This document shows, piece after piece, positions 7,907 through 16,796 of a stretch of 64,000 bases of DNA. The position numbers and the translations under genes are program-made. How positions within the stretch are numbered: the first letter of the stretch is position 1; each line of letters begins with the position of its first letter. The notes under the pieces are model-generated. The model worked only from the letters and a program-made list of their open reading frames with translations. It did no database searches and had not been told where the DNA came from. Location of the stretch: NCBI GenBank assembly GCA_023410025.1, contig JAEYQM010000030.1:23868-87867 (forward strand), in the 5' to 3' direction. The DNA is from Bacillota bacterium (lineage in GTDB: Bacteria; Bacillota_I; Bacilli_A; ML615J-28; CAG-698).

Positions 7907-9757
7907 TTACTTAATTTTTAAGTCGCAGATGTCATCTGACCAACCCCATACAGGAGTAGTCTTTAATCCACTTACTCTAGAATTGTAAACATCAAAGTAT
8001 TCATTCGAATAAATTGGTAATGTTGGTAATAAATCATTCCATACAATTGCAAATTCAACGAATAATTCTTTAAATTCTTCTTTTGCTGTTGGAACAAGTT
8101 TTTGCATTTTTTCCATGATTACGTCTAATTCAGCATTTTGTAATTGACTTGGGTTGTTAGTTGTTCCAGCTAAACTAGAATGCCATGACCAATATGGATC
8201 GTAATCTGAATAGAATGCAGTTGCTAGGTTGAATGAATGATATTTTCTATTTTCTCCTAGAGTTGGTCCATAGTAGTAGTTAGTTAATAATGTATCGAAA
8301 TCAGCTTCAGTTACACTTGCTTTAATACCAGCTTTCCATGCGTTGGCTACTAATTGAGTATTAATTAATGTTGTAACATTATTTTCAGAACTTCCCATAT
8401 GGTTATATTCAAGAACTTCTTTTTTAGCATTGTGACGGAAGTAATTTCCTTTTTCAGAAACTTTAGAAGGATCAAATAATGTTGTTCCGTCTGCTTCATA
8501 TTTATAAGATGATTTAGCTAATAATTCGTTAGCTTTTTGAACGTCTAATACATAGTTGTTTAATACGCCATCTAATTCAGCTTTAGTTTCTTTATAGAAC
8601 CACATAGCTTCACCGAATGGACCATTAACTAATGTTCCGTATCCACCAAGAATTTGAGTTAAGAACTCATTACGGTCAAATAAGTAACCGATAGCTTGAC
8701 GAACTTCTTTTTCAGCTGTTGGACCAAAGTCTGTTTGGAATGCAATCATACCATAACCATTACGAGCATATGATACAACTCCAGTGCTTTTAGCTTTTTT
8801 AGCAGCTTCAATCTTAGCACCTTCAACAACACCTTCAACGATGTCTACTGAACCAGCAATTACTTGATCAACGTCAGTAACTTGGTTGATTTTCTTAACT
8901 TGAACTTCATCAATTGTAGGTTTCTTTCCTTCATAGTTTCCTTTGAAGTGTGGATTTAATTCTACAGTTGCGATATCTCTAATAAAGTTAACAAATTGGT
9001 ATGGACCAGATGTTACAGTTGGTTTATATCTTTGACCAACAGCAGGATTGTTAACAGTTGTAGCAATTGTTGAAGCAATTGTTGCACTTGCAGATGCATC
9101 AGCTTTTTTAGCAATAAAAGCACCTTGACCATTATCTTTTACTTCAAATCCAGGTAAGTATGTTTCAACATCAGTTGGACTTGTAGAAACCATTGTAGTT
9201 TCATAGAAGTATGGTAAGTTTTCAGCTAAAATTGTTAATTCAAAAGTAAATTTTCCAGTTAATCTTACGCCAGGGAATGGAACGTTTAATGCAGTTGCAG
9301 CATTAGTAAAATCGTTAAATCCTACTAAGTAGTAACCAGCATTTGCTGATGTAGCAATTGTTTTCCAATCTTTTGCAGAACGTAATAATAATGTTAAAAC
9401 GAAATCTTCAGCAGTGATTAATTCACCGTTATTCCATTTTAAATCTTCTTGTAATTGGAATTTGTATGTTTTATTTCCTTGAGAATCTACAGATGTTGTA
9501 GGTTCTCCTTTTAATACGATCTTAGTGTCCCAAACAAATTCACCAAATTCAGTTTCAACTAATGTTCCATAACCATGAACTAGGTCACGGATTGAAACGT
9601 CATATGAACTGCTTCCGAATCCGACAATAAAGTCACCTGAAAGACCTGGTGTACCAACTACTAATGTAGTTTTCTTATTTCCTCCACCACAGCCAACAAG
9701 GGCAACCATTGCAAGAGCGAAGACAGCTAATGTGAATAATTTCTTAAATAATCTCAT
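7907..9757 (-). CDS. oppA: Oligopeptide-binding lipoprotein OppA
   Basis: 616 residues. Signal peptide with lipobox LVGC, so Cys23 is lipid-anchored and the rest is extracellular. Family 5 solute-binding fold: NGELITAEDFVLTL (W-x-DG-x-x-x-T-A-x-D-V-like), TSGPYQFVNF, ...KEVRQAIGYLFDRNEFLTQIL, and a C-terminal YSNEYFDVYNSRVSGL. It delivers peptides to OppBCDF. Ala/Thr-rich stretch near residues 205-240. Start ATG 9757 with GGAGGAAGAG. Own strong promoter and own terminator, as expected for a binding protein needed in excess of the permease. Confidence 0.93.
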   Translation of the reverse strand: MRLFKKLFTLAVFALAMVALVGCGGGNKKTTLVVGTPGLSGDFIVGFGSSSYDVSIRDLVHGYGTLVETEFGEFVWDTKIVLKGEPTTSVDSQGNKTYKFQLQEDLKWNNGELITAEDFVLTLLLRSAKDWKTIATSANAGYYLVGFNDFTNAATALNVPFPGVRLTGKFTFELTILAENLPYFYETTMVSTSPTDVETYLPGFEVKDNGQGAFIAKKADASASATIASTIATTVNNPAVGQRYKPTVTSGPYQFVNFIRDIATVELNPHFKGNYEGKKPTIDEVQVKKINQVTDVDQVIAGSVDIVEGVVEGAKIEAAKKAKSTGVVSYARNGYGMIAFQTDFGPTAEKEVRQAIGYLFDRNEFLTQILGGYGTLVNGPFGEAMWFYKETKAELDGVLNNYVLDVQKANELLAKSSYKYEADGTTLFDPSKVSEKGNYFRHNAKKEVLEYNHMGSSENNVTTLINTQLVANAWKAGIKASVTEADFDTLLTNYYYGPTLGENRKYHSFNLATAFYSDYDPYWSWHSSLAGTTNNPSQLQNAELDVIMEKMQKLVPTAKEEFKELFVEFAIVWNDLLPTLPIYSNEYFDVYNSRVSGLKTTPVWGWSDDICDLKIK

Positions 9758-9807
9758 TTCTCTTCCTCCAAATCATTTAATAATAACACGATTACGTGTA
9801 TGGATTA

Positions 9808-9835
9808 ATTATACACTATTACAATGTTAAGTCAA
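9808..9835 (-). promoter_or_regulatory. Promoter of oppA
   Basis: Minus strand TTGACT (9830-9835), 16-bp spacer, TATAAT (9808-9813): near-consensus sigma-A promoter. Confidence 0.8.
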
Positions 9836-9857
9836 TATATTTTATTAAAAAAAATTA

Positions 9858-9873
9858 ATGTAAACGTTTGATT
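9858..9873. promoter_or_regulatory. Candidate cre / LacI-family operator 1
   Basis: ATGTAAACGTTTGATT has the first half of the cre consensus (WTGNAARCG) intact and a palindromic AAACGTTT core. It lies about 22 bp upstream of the oppA -35, between oppA and trpS. Confidence 0.5.
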
Positions 9874-9910
9874 TTTTAATTTTACCCCTTTAACCCCCTT
9901 TTTTTAATTT

Positions 9911-9926
9911 TATAAAACGCTTACAT
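9911..9926. promoter_or_regulatory. Candidate cre / LacI-family operator 2
   Basis: Minus-strand ATGTAAGCGTTTTATA matches most cre positions (WTGNAARCG perfect). It is spaced 53 bp from site 1 and about 47 bp upstream of the trpS -35. A CcpA-like regulator is encoded at 16797-17783. Confidence 0.5.
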
Positions 9927-9972
9927 TACGCTTTTTAAAAAATTGCTAGAATTTTGTAAGTTATTAAATTTC

Positions 9973-10000
9973 TTGATTTTTATTAAAAAAAAGTTATAAT
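9973..10000 (+). promoter_or_regulatory. Promoter of trpS
   Basis: TTGATT (9973-9978), 16 bp, TATAAT (9995-10000). Confidence 0.7.
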
Positions 10001-10035
10001 ATACTTATTGAATTATATTCATAAGGAGCGAAATT

Positions 10036-11031
10036 ATGAAAATTGTACTATCTGGAGTTAAACCTACTGGGGTTCCAACTCTTGGAAATTATCTTGGAGC
10101 CCTAAAAAACTTTGTTAAGTTGCAAAACCAAATGAAGGATCACGAATTCTTTATTTTTGTTGCTGACCTTCACGCTATAACAGTCCCACAAGACCCAAAG
10201 GAATTGGAAGAAAATATTAAAAATGTTGCCGCTTTATATATGGCATGTGGACTTGATACAGATAACTTAACATTATTTATCCAATCTGAAGTTCATGAAC
10301 ACGCTGAAATCGGTTATGTAATGCAATCTTTAGCATATATGGGTGAACTTGAAAGAATGACTCAATATAAAGAGAAATCACAAAAACAAGTAAGTGGTGT
10401 TACTTCTGCTTTATTTACATACCCTACATTAATGGCAGGAGACATCTTATTATATAATACAAATTATGTACCTGTTGGTGATGATCAAGTGCAACATCTT
10501 GAAATAACACGTGATCTTGCAACACGTTTCAACAATCGTTATGGAAATCATTTTATTATCCCTGAAGCATTAGTTAATAAAACAGCTGCAAGAATCATGG
10601 ATCTACAAAACCCTACCAAGAAAATGGATAAATCAGCAGAAAACCCAAAAGGATGTATTTTCTTACTTGAACCTATTGAAAGTATTCGAAAGAAAATTAA
10701 ATCAGCAGTTACAGATACTGAAGGAAAAATTTATTATAACAAAGAAACAAAACCAGGAATTAGCAATCTAATGACAATTTATTCAGCCATCACAGGTTTA
10801 TCATTTGATGAAATAACTGCAAAATATGAGGGTTCAGGTTATGGTAAATTTAAAGAAGAACTTGCTGAAATAGTATGCGAAGAAATCCTAAAAGTTCAAG
10901 AAGGATATAAAAAATGGTATGGTTCTGAGGAACTAAATCAACTATTAAACGAAGGACAAGCAAGAGCATCAATGGTTGCTAGAAACAATCTAAGAAAAAT
11001 ATATACAAAAATGGGTCTACAAAGAAAGTAA
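10036..11031 (+). CDS. trpS: Tryptophanyl-tRNA synthetase
   Basis: 331 residues, the normal bacterial length. It charges tRNA-Trp in the cytoplasm. Class I signatures: TLGNYLGAL near residues 15-23 in place of HIGH, and KKMDKS near 196 in place of KMSKS; GDDQVQHLEITRD in the tryptophan/ATP pocket is also visible. Start ATG 10036 with AAGGAG. Divergent from oppA, sharing a regulatory region with two cre-like sites. No T-box sequence is visible in its short leader. Followed by its own terminator. Confidence 0.96.
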   Translation: MKIVLSGVKPTGVPTLGNYLGALKNFVKLQNQMKDHEFFIFVADLHAITVPQDPKELEENIKNVAALYMACGLDTDNLTLFIQSEVHEHAEIGYVMQSLAYMGELERMTQYKEKSQKQVSGVTSALFTYPTLMAGDILLYNTNYVPVGDDQVQHLEITRDLATRFNNRYGNHFIIPEALVNKTAARIMDLQNPTKKMDKSAENPKGCIFLLEPIESIRKKIKSAVTDTEGKIYYNKETKPGISNLMTIYSAITGLSFDEITAKYEGSGYGKFKEELAEIVCEEILKVQEGYKKWYGSEELNQLLNEGQARASMVARNNLRKIYTKMGLQRK

Positions 11032-11091
11032 TTAAAAACTTTAAATAAAAGTATTATCTATTTAAATAATCAAAATTTTATTTAAAAAAAT

Positions 11092-11138
11092 AGAAAGGTG
11101 TGATTCGCTAAATTTATTAGCAATCATACCTTTTTTTA
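11092..11138 (+). terminator. Terminator after trpS
   Basis: Long hairpin AAAGGTGTGATT...AATCATACCTTT followed by seven or more T. Confidence 0.85.
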
Positions 11139-11203
11139 TATACGTTCTTTACATATAAAGCGCCCATTTAATTTTTATAACAAACTTTTATTGTATAAAA
11201 TAT

Positions 11204-11422
11204 TTATTTTTCCCACGTTAGACCTATTTTTCTCATAAAATCATCTATTACCTTTACAACCGTAGGTAACTCAATACCAAAGTATAAGCATATTGTGACA
11301 AATAAACTAATGTTAAACATTACTAAAAATATTATTATTTCCTTTTTAGCCTTTAATTTTAAAAGAGGCAAAAAATCTAACAAAAAAACAGCAACAAATG
11401 CTATAAAAATCGCTAAAAACAT
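11204..11422 (-). CDS. Two-TM small protein of the germinant receptor operon (D-subunit-like)
   Basis: 72 residues with two predicted TM helices (residues 1-22 and 28-50) and a short amphipathic tail. The last gene of the ger operon, it overlaps gerAB by 1 bp (TAATG) with AAGGT upstream. Some Bacillus germinant receptor operons contain or adjoin a gene for a ~75-residue two-TM D protein that modulates receptor output; size, topology and position match that description. The assignment is by architecture and position, not by sequence motif. Confidence 0.6.
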   Translation of the reverse strand: MFLAIFIAFVAVFLLDFLPLLKLKAKKEIIIFLVMFNISLFVTICLYFGIELPTVVKVIDDFMRKIGLTWEK

Positions 11423-12510
11423 TATGTTACCTTCTTTCTTTTAAAAAGCATAAAAACAGAAAAGATTACAGGAAACACTACCTGAGGAAAAAAGAATAGT
11501 ATTGATACGCTGTTTCTTGAATAAATAATATGATCAACTTGATTTGCAGATATGTTAATTGCTATAAAACATGCAAAAATACCCAATATATATACTAAAT
11601 GTCTTGTTTCTTTTAAATTAAAAACTGTTTTTATTGATAATATAGTTACATAGAAAAATAGTGAAGCTTTTAAAAATAATAAACCTGTAAAGATAACAGT
11701 AAATAAGATATCCATTCTACTAAATATTTCTTCAATATTAATTAGTTGAAAGGCAACAAGTGATGGCGAAGAAAATAGTGAGAAAGTTTCTCCTAATACA
11801 GCAATATCTCTTACTGTAATTAATAAATAAATAAACCCGCCAATTATATAACCCAAAAATAAATATTTTCTTGCTTTCTTATTTTCATTTTTAAGATATT
11901 GATGAATCATAAGTACTACCACCAACTCACCAAAAGGAACATTTAAAACAAGAAAAGCTCCTTGGAAATAACTTTTTTTGGAAAGATTAAATACTGGAAG
12001 TAGATTTGTAATATCAGCCTCTTTAAGTAAAAAAAACATTATTGTTCCAGCAATGACAACTGATGAAATTACAAATATCTTACTATATCTTGTTGTTGTT
12101 GAAATACCATTCTTAACTCCCATACAACAAGGCACGATTGCCACTAACAAAATTACAGGAAGCGGAGTTTCATTAATCATGGTTGATTGTGTAAAGTAGC
12201 CTAAATCTCTAACATTAAATGATGTTAACAATATAAAAAACAAAATATATATAAATCCAATAACTTTTCCAATAATTTTACCAAATAAATCCTCACATAT
12301 CTGAAGATAATTTTTATCTGGATATTTTTTCATATAACAATTATATATAAATAATATAGGGATAAAACCAATTATTGCGATAATTATGCCAATCCACGCC
12401 TCATTATATAAAACTCCAGATATAACAGCATTTAGAATCGTAGAGGATTGAATAATACAAATAATTGTAAATAGAAATTGTGTCGATGTAATTGTATGTT
12501 TACTGTTCAC
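11422..12510 (-). CDS. gerAB: Germinant receptor B subunit (GerAB/GerKB family)
   Basis: 362 residues and about ten TM helices, an APC-superfamily spore permease that forms the ligand-binding membrane subunit of a germinant receptor. Begins V(M)NSKHTITSTQFLFTIICI, matching the usual short tail plus TM1 of the family. GTG start at 12510 is chosen because GGGGTGG lies 5 nt upstream and the length then fits the family. An in-frame ATG at 12537 with AGGA is the alternative and would add nine residues. Overlaps gerAC by 11 bp. Acts in the spore inner membrane; the germinant cannot be told. Confidence 0.85.
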   Translation of the reverse strand: MNSKHTITSTQFLFTIICIIQSSTILNAVISGVLYNEAWIGIIIAIIGFIPILFIYNCYMKKYPDKNYLQICEDLFGKIIGKVIGFIYILFFILLTSFNVRDLGYFTQSTMINETPLPVILLVAIVPCCMGVKNGISTTTRYSKIFVISSVVIAGTIMFFLLKEADITNLLPVFNLSKKSYFQGAFLVLNVPFGELVVVLMIHQYLKNENKKARKYLFLGYIIGGFIYLLITVRDIAVLGETFSLFSSPSLVAFQLINIEEIFSRMDILFTVIFTGLLFLKASLFFYVTILSIKTVFNLKETRHLVYILGIFACFIAINISANQVDHIIYSRNSVSILFFFPQVVFPVIFSVFMLFKRKKVT

Positions 12511-13672
12511 CCGATCCACCCCAATCAACAATTTCATATATTTGTCCTACGTTACTGATTTTTACATTTACTTCAACTTCTAGGTTTAAATTTTTAAATA
12601 CTTCATCCCAATTATCTTCAATTAGTTTATATTTTTTTGGATGATATTTATATACCATTGAGTTAATATTAAAAAAATCACTATTCATATTCTTAGCTTC
12701 ATCCATTGTTTTATATATTCGTTTTTTTATTTCTTCTTTAGCCATTTCTTTTAAGGTTTTTTCAACAAACTCTAGAGTTATTTCTTTAAAACCCACCAGT
12801 TCTAGAATAACTAGTTCCAATTCAATCTTTACATTTAAACTTACCTTATCATTTTCTATTTTTACCTTTTTACTTGATCTAGAATTTCTTATAAAGTATG
12901 TTACTTTTTGATTTTCATTTTTTGACACAAAACTAGCCCTAGAAACTTTATCAGCCAAAATAATATATCCTAGAAAATCATCAAAAGGCAATTCATTAAT
13001 AAGTTTTCCACTCTTAATAACAGCAAGTCCTGTGAATTTAAACTCATTTTGGTCTCTTACTTTTTCAAATTTTCCAATTGGTACAAGTATGGCCCTGTTA
13101 TGATTACTTCCCGCATTTACCATGTCAATAAGATTTACCATATAATGTTTTGATGAATTTCTAAGTTCTCCAATTGTTTCATAGATAAATTCACTTGGTG
13201 ATTTATTCCCCTTTAATTCCGCAGTTAATATATCTTTTGCTTTACCGTTTGAAAACAAAAAAATGTTATCCACACGAAAATCATTATCCCTAATTGATGA
13301 ATTAACATAATCAGCAATCCCCTCCATACCAATCTCTTCACTAAAGATTATAACTTTATTATGTTGTAGAAATAACTGTCTATTTTTATTTAGATTAATT
13401 ATACTAATTCCTTCAGCAACATTTGTACATGTTGTTGAAAAAATTAATGATTCTGTATTTTTATCACTATTACCTTGACCGGTTTCATTGCTGGCACTTG
13501 TATTGATTACGTAGACTGTTAGTTCTATCTTGTTTTCTTCATTTTCTGCTTTATCTATTGCCATACCAATAACAATAAATATTTTTGTTAATTCATGTTT
13601 ATCCCAACACCCAGTTAATATAAATAGATTAAACAATAAAACAAAAGCAAGTAATATTTTTCTATAATTCAT
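12500..13672 (-). CDS. gerAC: Germinant receptor C subunit lipoprotein (GerAC family)
   Basis: 390 residues. Signal peptide with lipobox ILTGC, followed by the hallmark GCWDKHEL at residues 21-28; Cys22 would be diacylglyceryl-modified. The family has three domains outside the membrane; motifs such as LFLQHNKVIIFSEEIG and NPKG-like blocks fit. Start ATG 13672 with AGGAGG about 10 nt upstream, overlapping gerAA by 11 bp. Part of the A-C-B(-D) receptor operon; acts in the spore inner membrane. Confidence 0.9.
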   Translation of the reverse strand: MNYRKILLAFVLLFNLFILTGCWDKHELTKIFIVIGMAIDKAENEENKIELTVYVINTSASNETGQGNSDKNTESLIFSTTCTNVAEGISIINLNKNRQLFLQHNKVIIFSEEIGMEGIADYVNSSIRDNDFRVDNIFLFSNGKAKDILTAELKGNKSPSEFIYETIGELRNSSKHYMVNLIDMVNAGSNHNRAILVPIGKFEKVRDQNEFKFTGLAVIKSGKLINELPFDDFLGYIILADKVSRASFVSKNENQKVTYFIRNSRSSKKVKIENDKVSLNVKIELELVILELVGFKEITLEFVEKTLKEMAKEEIKKRIYKTMDEAKNMNSDFFNINSMVYKYHPKKYKLIEDNWDEVFKNLNLEVEVNVKISNVGQIYEIVDWGGSGEQ

Positions 13673-15251
13673 TAACTTGATCCTCCTGATTTTTATCTTC
13701 ATCTGTAAATGGCCTAAAGGCAATTTTACGAGTCTTTTGTCTTATATTGTCATTGACAGCAATATTTGCAGGTCTTTTTCTAAATAACCAAACAGGGTCT
13801 CTAATTATTGCATCCTTTTGTAAAGATGGGTTTGTAAAACCTGAAAAGAAAGTCACTCCAAATGAAGTAAGTGTAGCTAAGTGAACAATTATTATTAATG
13901 ACCCAATTGCAAATCCATATAAACCCAATATAGATGATGTGATAATTAGAAACCATCTTAATATAAAGGTTGACTCGTTTTTGTGTGGTATTAAGAAACC
14001 TGATACAGCAGTCATTGCAATAGCAATAACGGTTGGAGCCCCTACAATACCTGCTGAAACAGCCGCTTCTCCCATGATCAGAGCCCCTACAATACTTACA
14101 GATTGGCCAACTGGTTTAGGCATTCTTACCCCAGCTTCTTTAATAATTTCAAAAGCAAATAACATTCCAATAACCTCCAAAAACATTGGAAATGGGGTGT
14201 TTTCACTTGCTTTAGTTATTGTAATAAGCAGTTTAGTTGGTATTAGTTCTTTATGAAAAGAAGTAAGGGCAATAAATAAAGCAGGCGTTGATACGGTTAA
14301 GAAATAACCTATATACCTTATAAATCGTAAACAACTAGCGTATATTGGTCTAGTATAATAATCTTCAGAAGATTGGAACCCCTCAACGAATAACATAGGT
14401 ACTGTTATTACTATTGGTGTACAATCAACAACAATTGCTACTCTTCCTTCTAAAATATTAGCGCATACAACGTCAGGCTTTTCAGTATAGGCTATTGTAG
14501 AAAATGGAGAAAATGGAGCATCTTCAATATATTGTTCTATATAACTGGATTCAAAAATAGCATCAGTCTCAATTTTTTCTAATCTACTTTTTACTCTTTT
14601 TAAAACATCTTTATTAACAACATCCTCTATGTAAACAATCATAATTGAAGTTCTTGTTCTTGTACCAATTACCATAGCTTCCACTCTTAAACTATCAGTT
14701 TTTATTCTTCTTCTAATTAATGAAGTGTTGGTTATAATATTTTCAGTAAAGCCTTCTCTAGGACCTCTTACAACAGTATCGGTTTGAGGTTCACTAATTG
14801 ATCTTTTTTCCCAACCCTTTGTATCCATACATAAGATTTTTTCATTATCATTTATAATCAAAATAGTATTTCCTGATAAAACTTCGGAAATTGAATCTTC
14901 AATTGTATTTGCTATTTTTGTTTTAATTACATATGAAAGCTTTGTATCAATAAAATTAATAATATCATCACCAATAGTTTTATCTAAACCTATGATTGGT
15001 TTCATAATGCTTTGTGCTATAAACATATTGTTTACCAATCCATCTATATAAACAATGCATGCTTTTAAATTTTCATCTTCAGATATTTGAAAATGACGAA
15101 ATACTATATCAGGAGATTCTCCCATTATATCTTTTATTAAATCTATGTTTTCTTTTAATGTTTTTTTATTTTGGGTCTTTTGCTTTTCTTCACCAGTTTT
15201 TTTACTTATGTTTTTAAGGTAACTTATTTTTTTGCTTATATTTCTAAACAT
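13662..15251 (-). CDS. gerAA: Germinant receptor A subunit (GerAA/SpoVAF family)
   Basis: 529 residues: an N-terminal soluble domain (~1-280) with SPDIVFRHFQI, EDSISEVLSGNTILI and the signature SPFSTIAYTEKPDVV-CANILEGRVAI, then several TM helices and a short cytoplasmic tail. Partner of GerAB/GerAC in germinant sensing. Start ATG 15251 with GGAG 7 nt upstream; an in-frame TTG at 15284 lacks a ribosome site. First gene of the operon; it lies right after the tyrS terminator. No convincing sigma-G promoter could be fixed. Confidence 0.92.
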   Translation of the reverse strand: MFRNISKKISYLKNISKKTGEEKQKTQNKKTLKENIDLIKDIMGESPDIVFRHFQISEDENLKACIVYIDGLVNNMFIAQSIMKPIIGLDKTIGDDIINFIDTKLSYVIKTKIANTIEDSISEVLSGNTILIINDNEKILCMDTKGWEKRSISEPQTDTVVRGPREGFTENIITNTSLIRRRIKTDSLRVEAMVIGTRTRTSIMIVYIEDVVNKDVLKRVKSRLEKIETDAIFESSYIEQYIEDAPFSPFSTIAYTEKPDVVCANILEGRVAIVVDCTPIVITVPMLFVEGFQSSEDYYTRPIYASCLRFIRYIGYFLTVSTPALFIALTSFHKELIPTKLLITITKASENTPFPMFLEVIGMLFAFEIIKEAGVRMPKPVGQSVSIVGALIMGEAAVSAGIVGAPTVIAIAMTAVSGFLIPHKNESTFILRWFLIITSSILGLYGFAIGSLIIIVHLATLTSFGVTFFSGFTNPSLQKDAIIRDPVWLFRKRPANIAVNDNIRQKTRKIAFRPFTDEDKNQEDQVNEL

Positions 15252-15298
15252 AGCATCACTCCATTTTTTTATATTATTTACCAAAAAAAGAAATGTAT

Positions 15299-15328
15299 TA
15301 AAAAAAGAGCAGTTGCAAAACTGCTCTA
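15299..15328 (-). terminator. Terminator of tyrS
   Basis: AGAGCAGTT-TTGC-AACTGCTCT followed by T-run on the minus strand; the tyrS TAG stop is in the stem. Confidence 0.88.
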
Positions 15329-16579
15329 GTGTTTAATTAAATAATAATTTTTCTTTCCTCTTCTGATAACTGTGAATAATCCACCAATTGAATTTTGTTT
15401 GTTTACAATAAATTCTAAATCATTTACTAATTCACCATTAATTGAAACAGCATTATTTTTAATAAATTCTCTTGCTTCACGTTTTGAAGATGCTGCTTTT
15501 ACTTCAACTAATACATCTACTAAATTTTTATCCTCAGTAAGTTCGATTGAATTTACATCTTTAAAACATACTTTAATATCTTCGACATTTAATTCTTTAA
15601 TGTTTCCACTAAATAAAGCTTCTGTTAGTTTTTTAGCATTATTTAAGGCTTCTTTACCATGAACCATTGTTACAACTTCTTCGGCTAAAACTTTTTGAGC
15701 CTCACGTAAATGTGGTTCATTAATTACTTTTTCTTCTAATGCTTTTATTTCATCAAATGTTAAGAAAGTATAGTATTTTAATAATTTAACAACATCACTA
15801 TCAGCTGTGTTAATAAAGAATTGGTACATTTCATATGGAGATGTTTTCTTTTCATCTAACCATACAGCTCCACTTTCAGTTTTACCATATTTTGTTCCAT
15901 CACTTTTTGTAATTAATGGAATAGTTAGACCAAATACTTTAGCATCACTTCCCTCTGATTTACGAATTAATTCCATACCAGCTGTAATATTTCCCCATTG
16001 ATCTTGGCCACCAATTTGTAATTCACATTTTAAATCTTTATCTTGGTAAAGTTTCAAGAAGTCAATTGATTGCATTATCATATATGAGAATTCTAAGTAT
16101 GTTAATCCTGAATCAATTCTTGATTTAACAGATTCTTTGGCAAGCATGTAATTTAAATTAAAATGTTTTCCATAATCTCTCCACATTTCAATTGCACTTA
16201 GTTTACTTAACCAATCATAATTATCTAAAGCAAACGCTGTTTTATTATCAAATGGAATAAATTTTGCAAATTGTTCTTTAAATAATCTGCTCCATTCTTT
16301 AACAATATCCACACTATTCATTGATCTTTGTGTAGTTTTCCCACTTGGATCACCAATTAAACCAGTTCCTCCACCAGTTAACGCAATTACTCTATGTCCT
16401 GCTTTATGAAATCTAAGTAGGGTAACAATTGGCAATAATGAACCAATATGCATACTATCAGCAGTTGGATCAAATCCACAGTATAAAGTAATCGGTGTTT
16501 TTAATCTTTCTCTTAATTCTTCTTCGTTAATAATATCGTAAATTAATCCACGCCATCTTAACTCATTTAATAAATCCAT
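15326..16579 (-). CDS. tyrS: Tyrosyl-tRNA synthetase
   Basis: 417 residues. Class I signatures MHIGSLLPI (HIGH) and KYGKTESGAVWL (KMSKS-like), YCGFDPTADS, QIGGQDQWGNI for tyrosine binding, and a C-terminal S4-like RNA-binding domain (SSKREAREFIKNNAVSING). Start ATG 16579 with AGGAGG 8 nt upstream. The longer in-frame start would lie inside the T-box terminator. Controlled by a Tyr T-box leader. Downstream of murC and the ccpA-like gene, an order also known in Bacillus. Confidence 0.96.
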   Translation of the reverse strand: MDLLNELRWRGLIYDIINEEELRERLKTPITLYCGFDPTADSMHIGSLLPIVTLLRFHKAGHRVIALTGGGTGLIGDPSGKTTQRSMNSVDIVKEWSRLFKEQFAKFIPFDNKTAFALDNYDWLSKLSAIEMWRDYGKHFNLNYMLAKESVKSRIDSGLTYLEFSYMIMQSIDFLKLYQDKDLKCELQIGGQDQWGNITAGMELIRKSEGSDAKVFGLTIPLITKSDGTKYGKTESGAVWLDEKKTSPYEMYQFFINTADSDVVKLLKYYTFLTFDEIKALEEKVINEPHLREAQKVLAEEVVTMVHGKEALNNAKKLTEALFSGNIKELNVEDIKVCFKDVNSIELTEDKNLVDVLVEVKAASSKREAREFIKNNAVSINGELVNDLEFIVNKQNSIGGLFTVIRRGKKNYYLIKH

Positions 16580-16600
16580 TTTATTTCCTCCTTTAAGTAT

Positions 16601-16628
16601 AAAAAAAGTCCTTATAAACATAAGGACT
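16601..16628 (-). terminator. T-box regulated terminator of tyrS
   Basis: AGTCCTTAT-GTTT-ATAAGGACT followed by seven T on the minus strand, just downstream of the T-box sequence. Confidence 0.9.
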
Positions 16629-16790
16629 GTAATTACAGCGGTACCACCTTAATTCATCTTACGATGCACTCATAAAAAGTAAAACTCATAAGATGTAATT
16701 CTAATTATATTACCTAATAGTTTTCACCGTCCACTATCTCTCTAAAATAATAAATATAATTATACTGCTTTCTTAATCAACGTTTTTATT
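16601..16790 (-). promoter_or_regulatory. T-box riboswitch, tRNA-Tyr type
   Basis: The minus strand contains the canonical T-box AAGGTGGTACCGC (16638-16650) and the AGAGAG..GGTGAAAA Stem I element. GAATTACATC places a UAC (Tyr) specifier at 16695-16697. A stem III (CATCTTA / TAAGATG) and the terminator above follow. Uncharged tRNA-Tyr would stabilise the antiterminator and switch tyrS on. The 5' boundary is approximate and no separate promoter is clear. Confidence 0.9.
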
Positions 16791-16796
16791 TAATTG

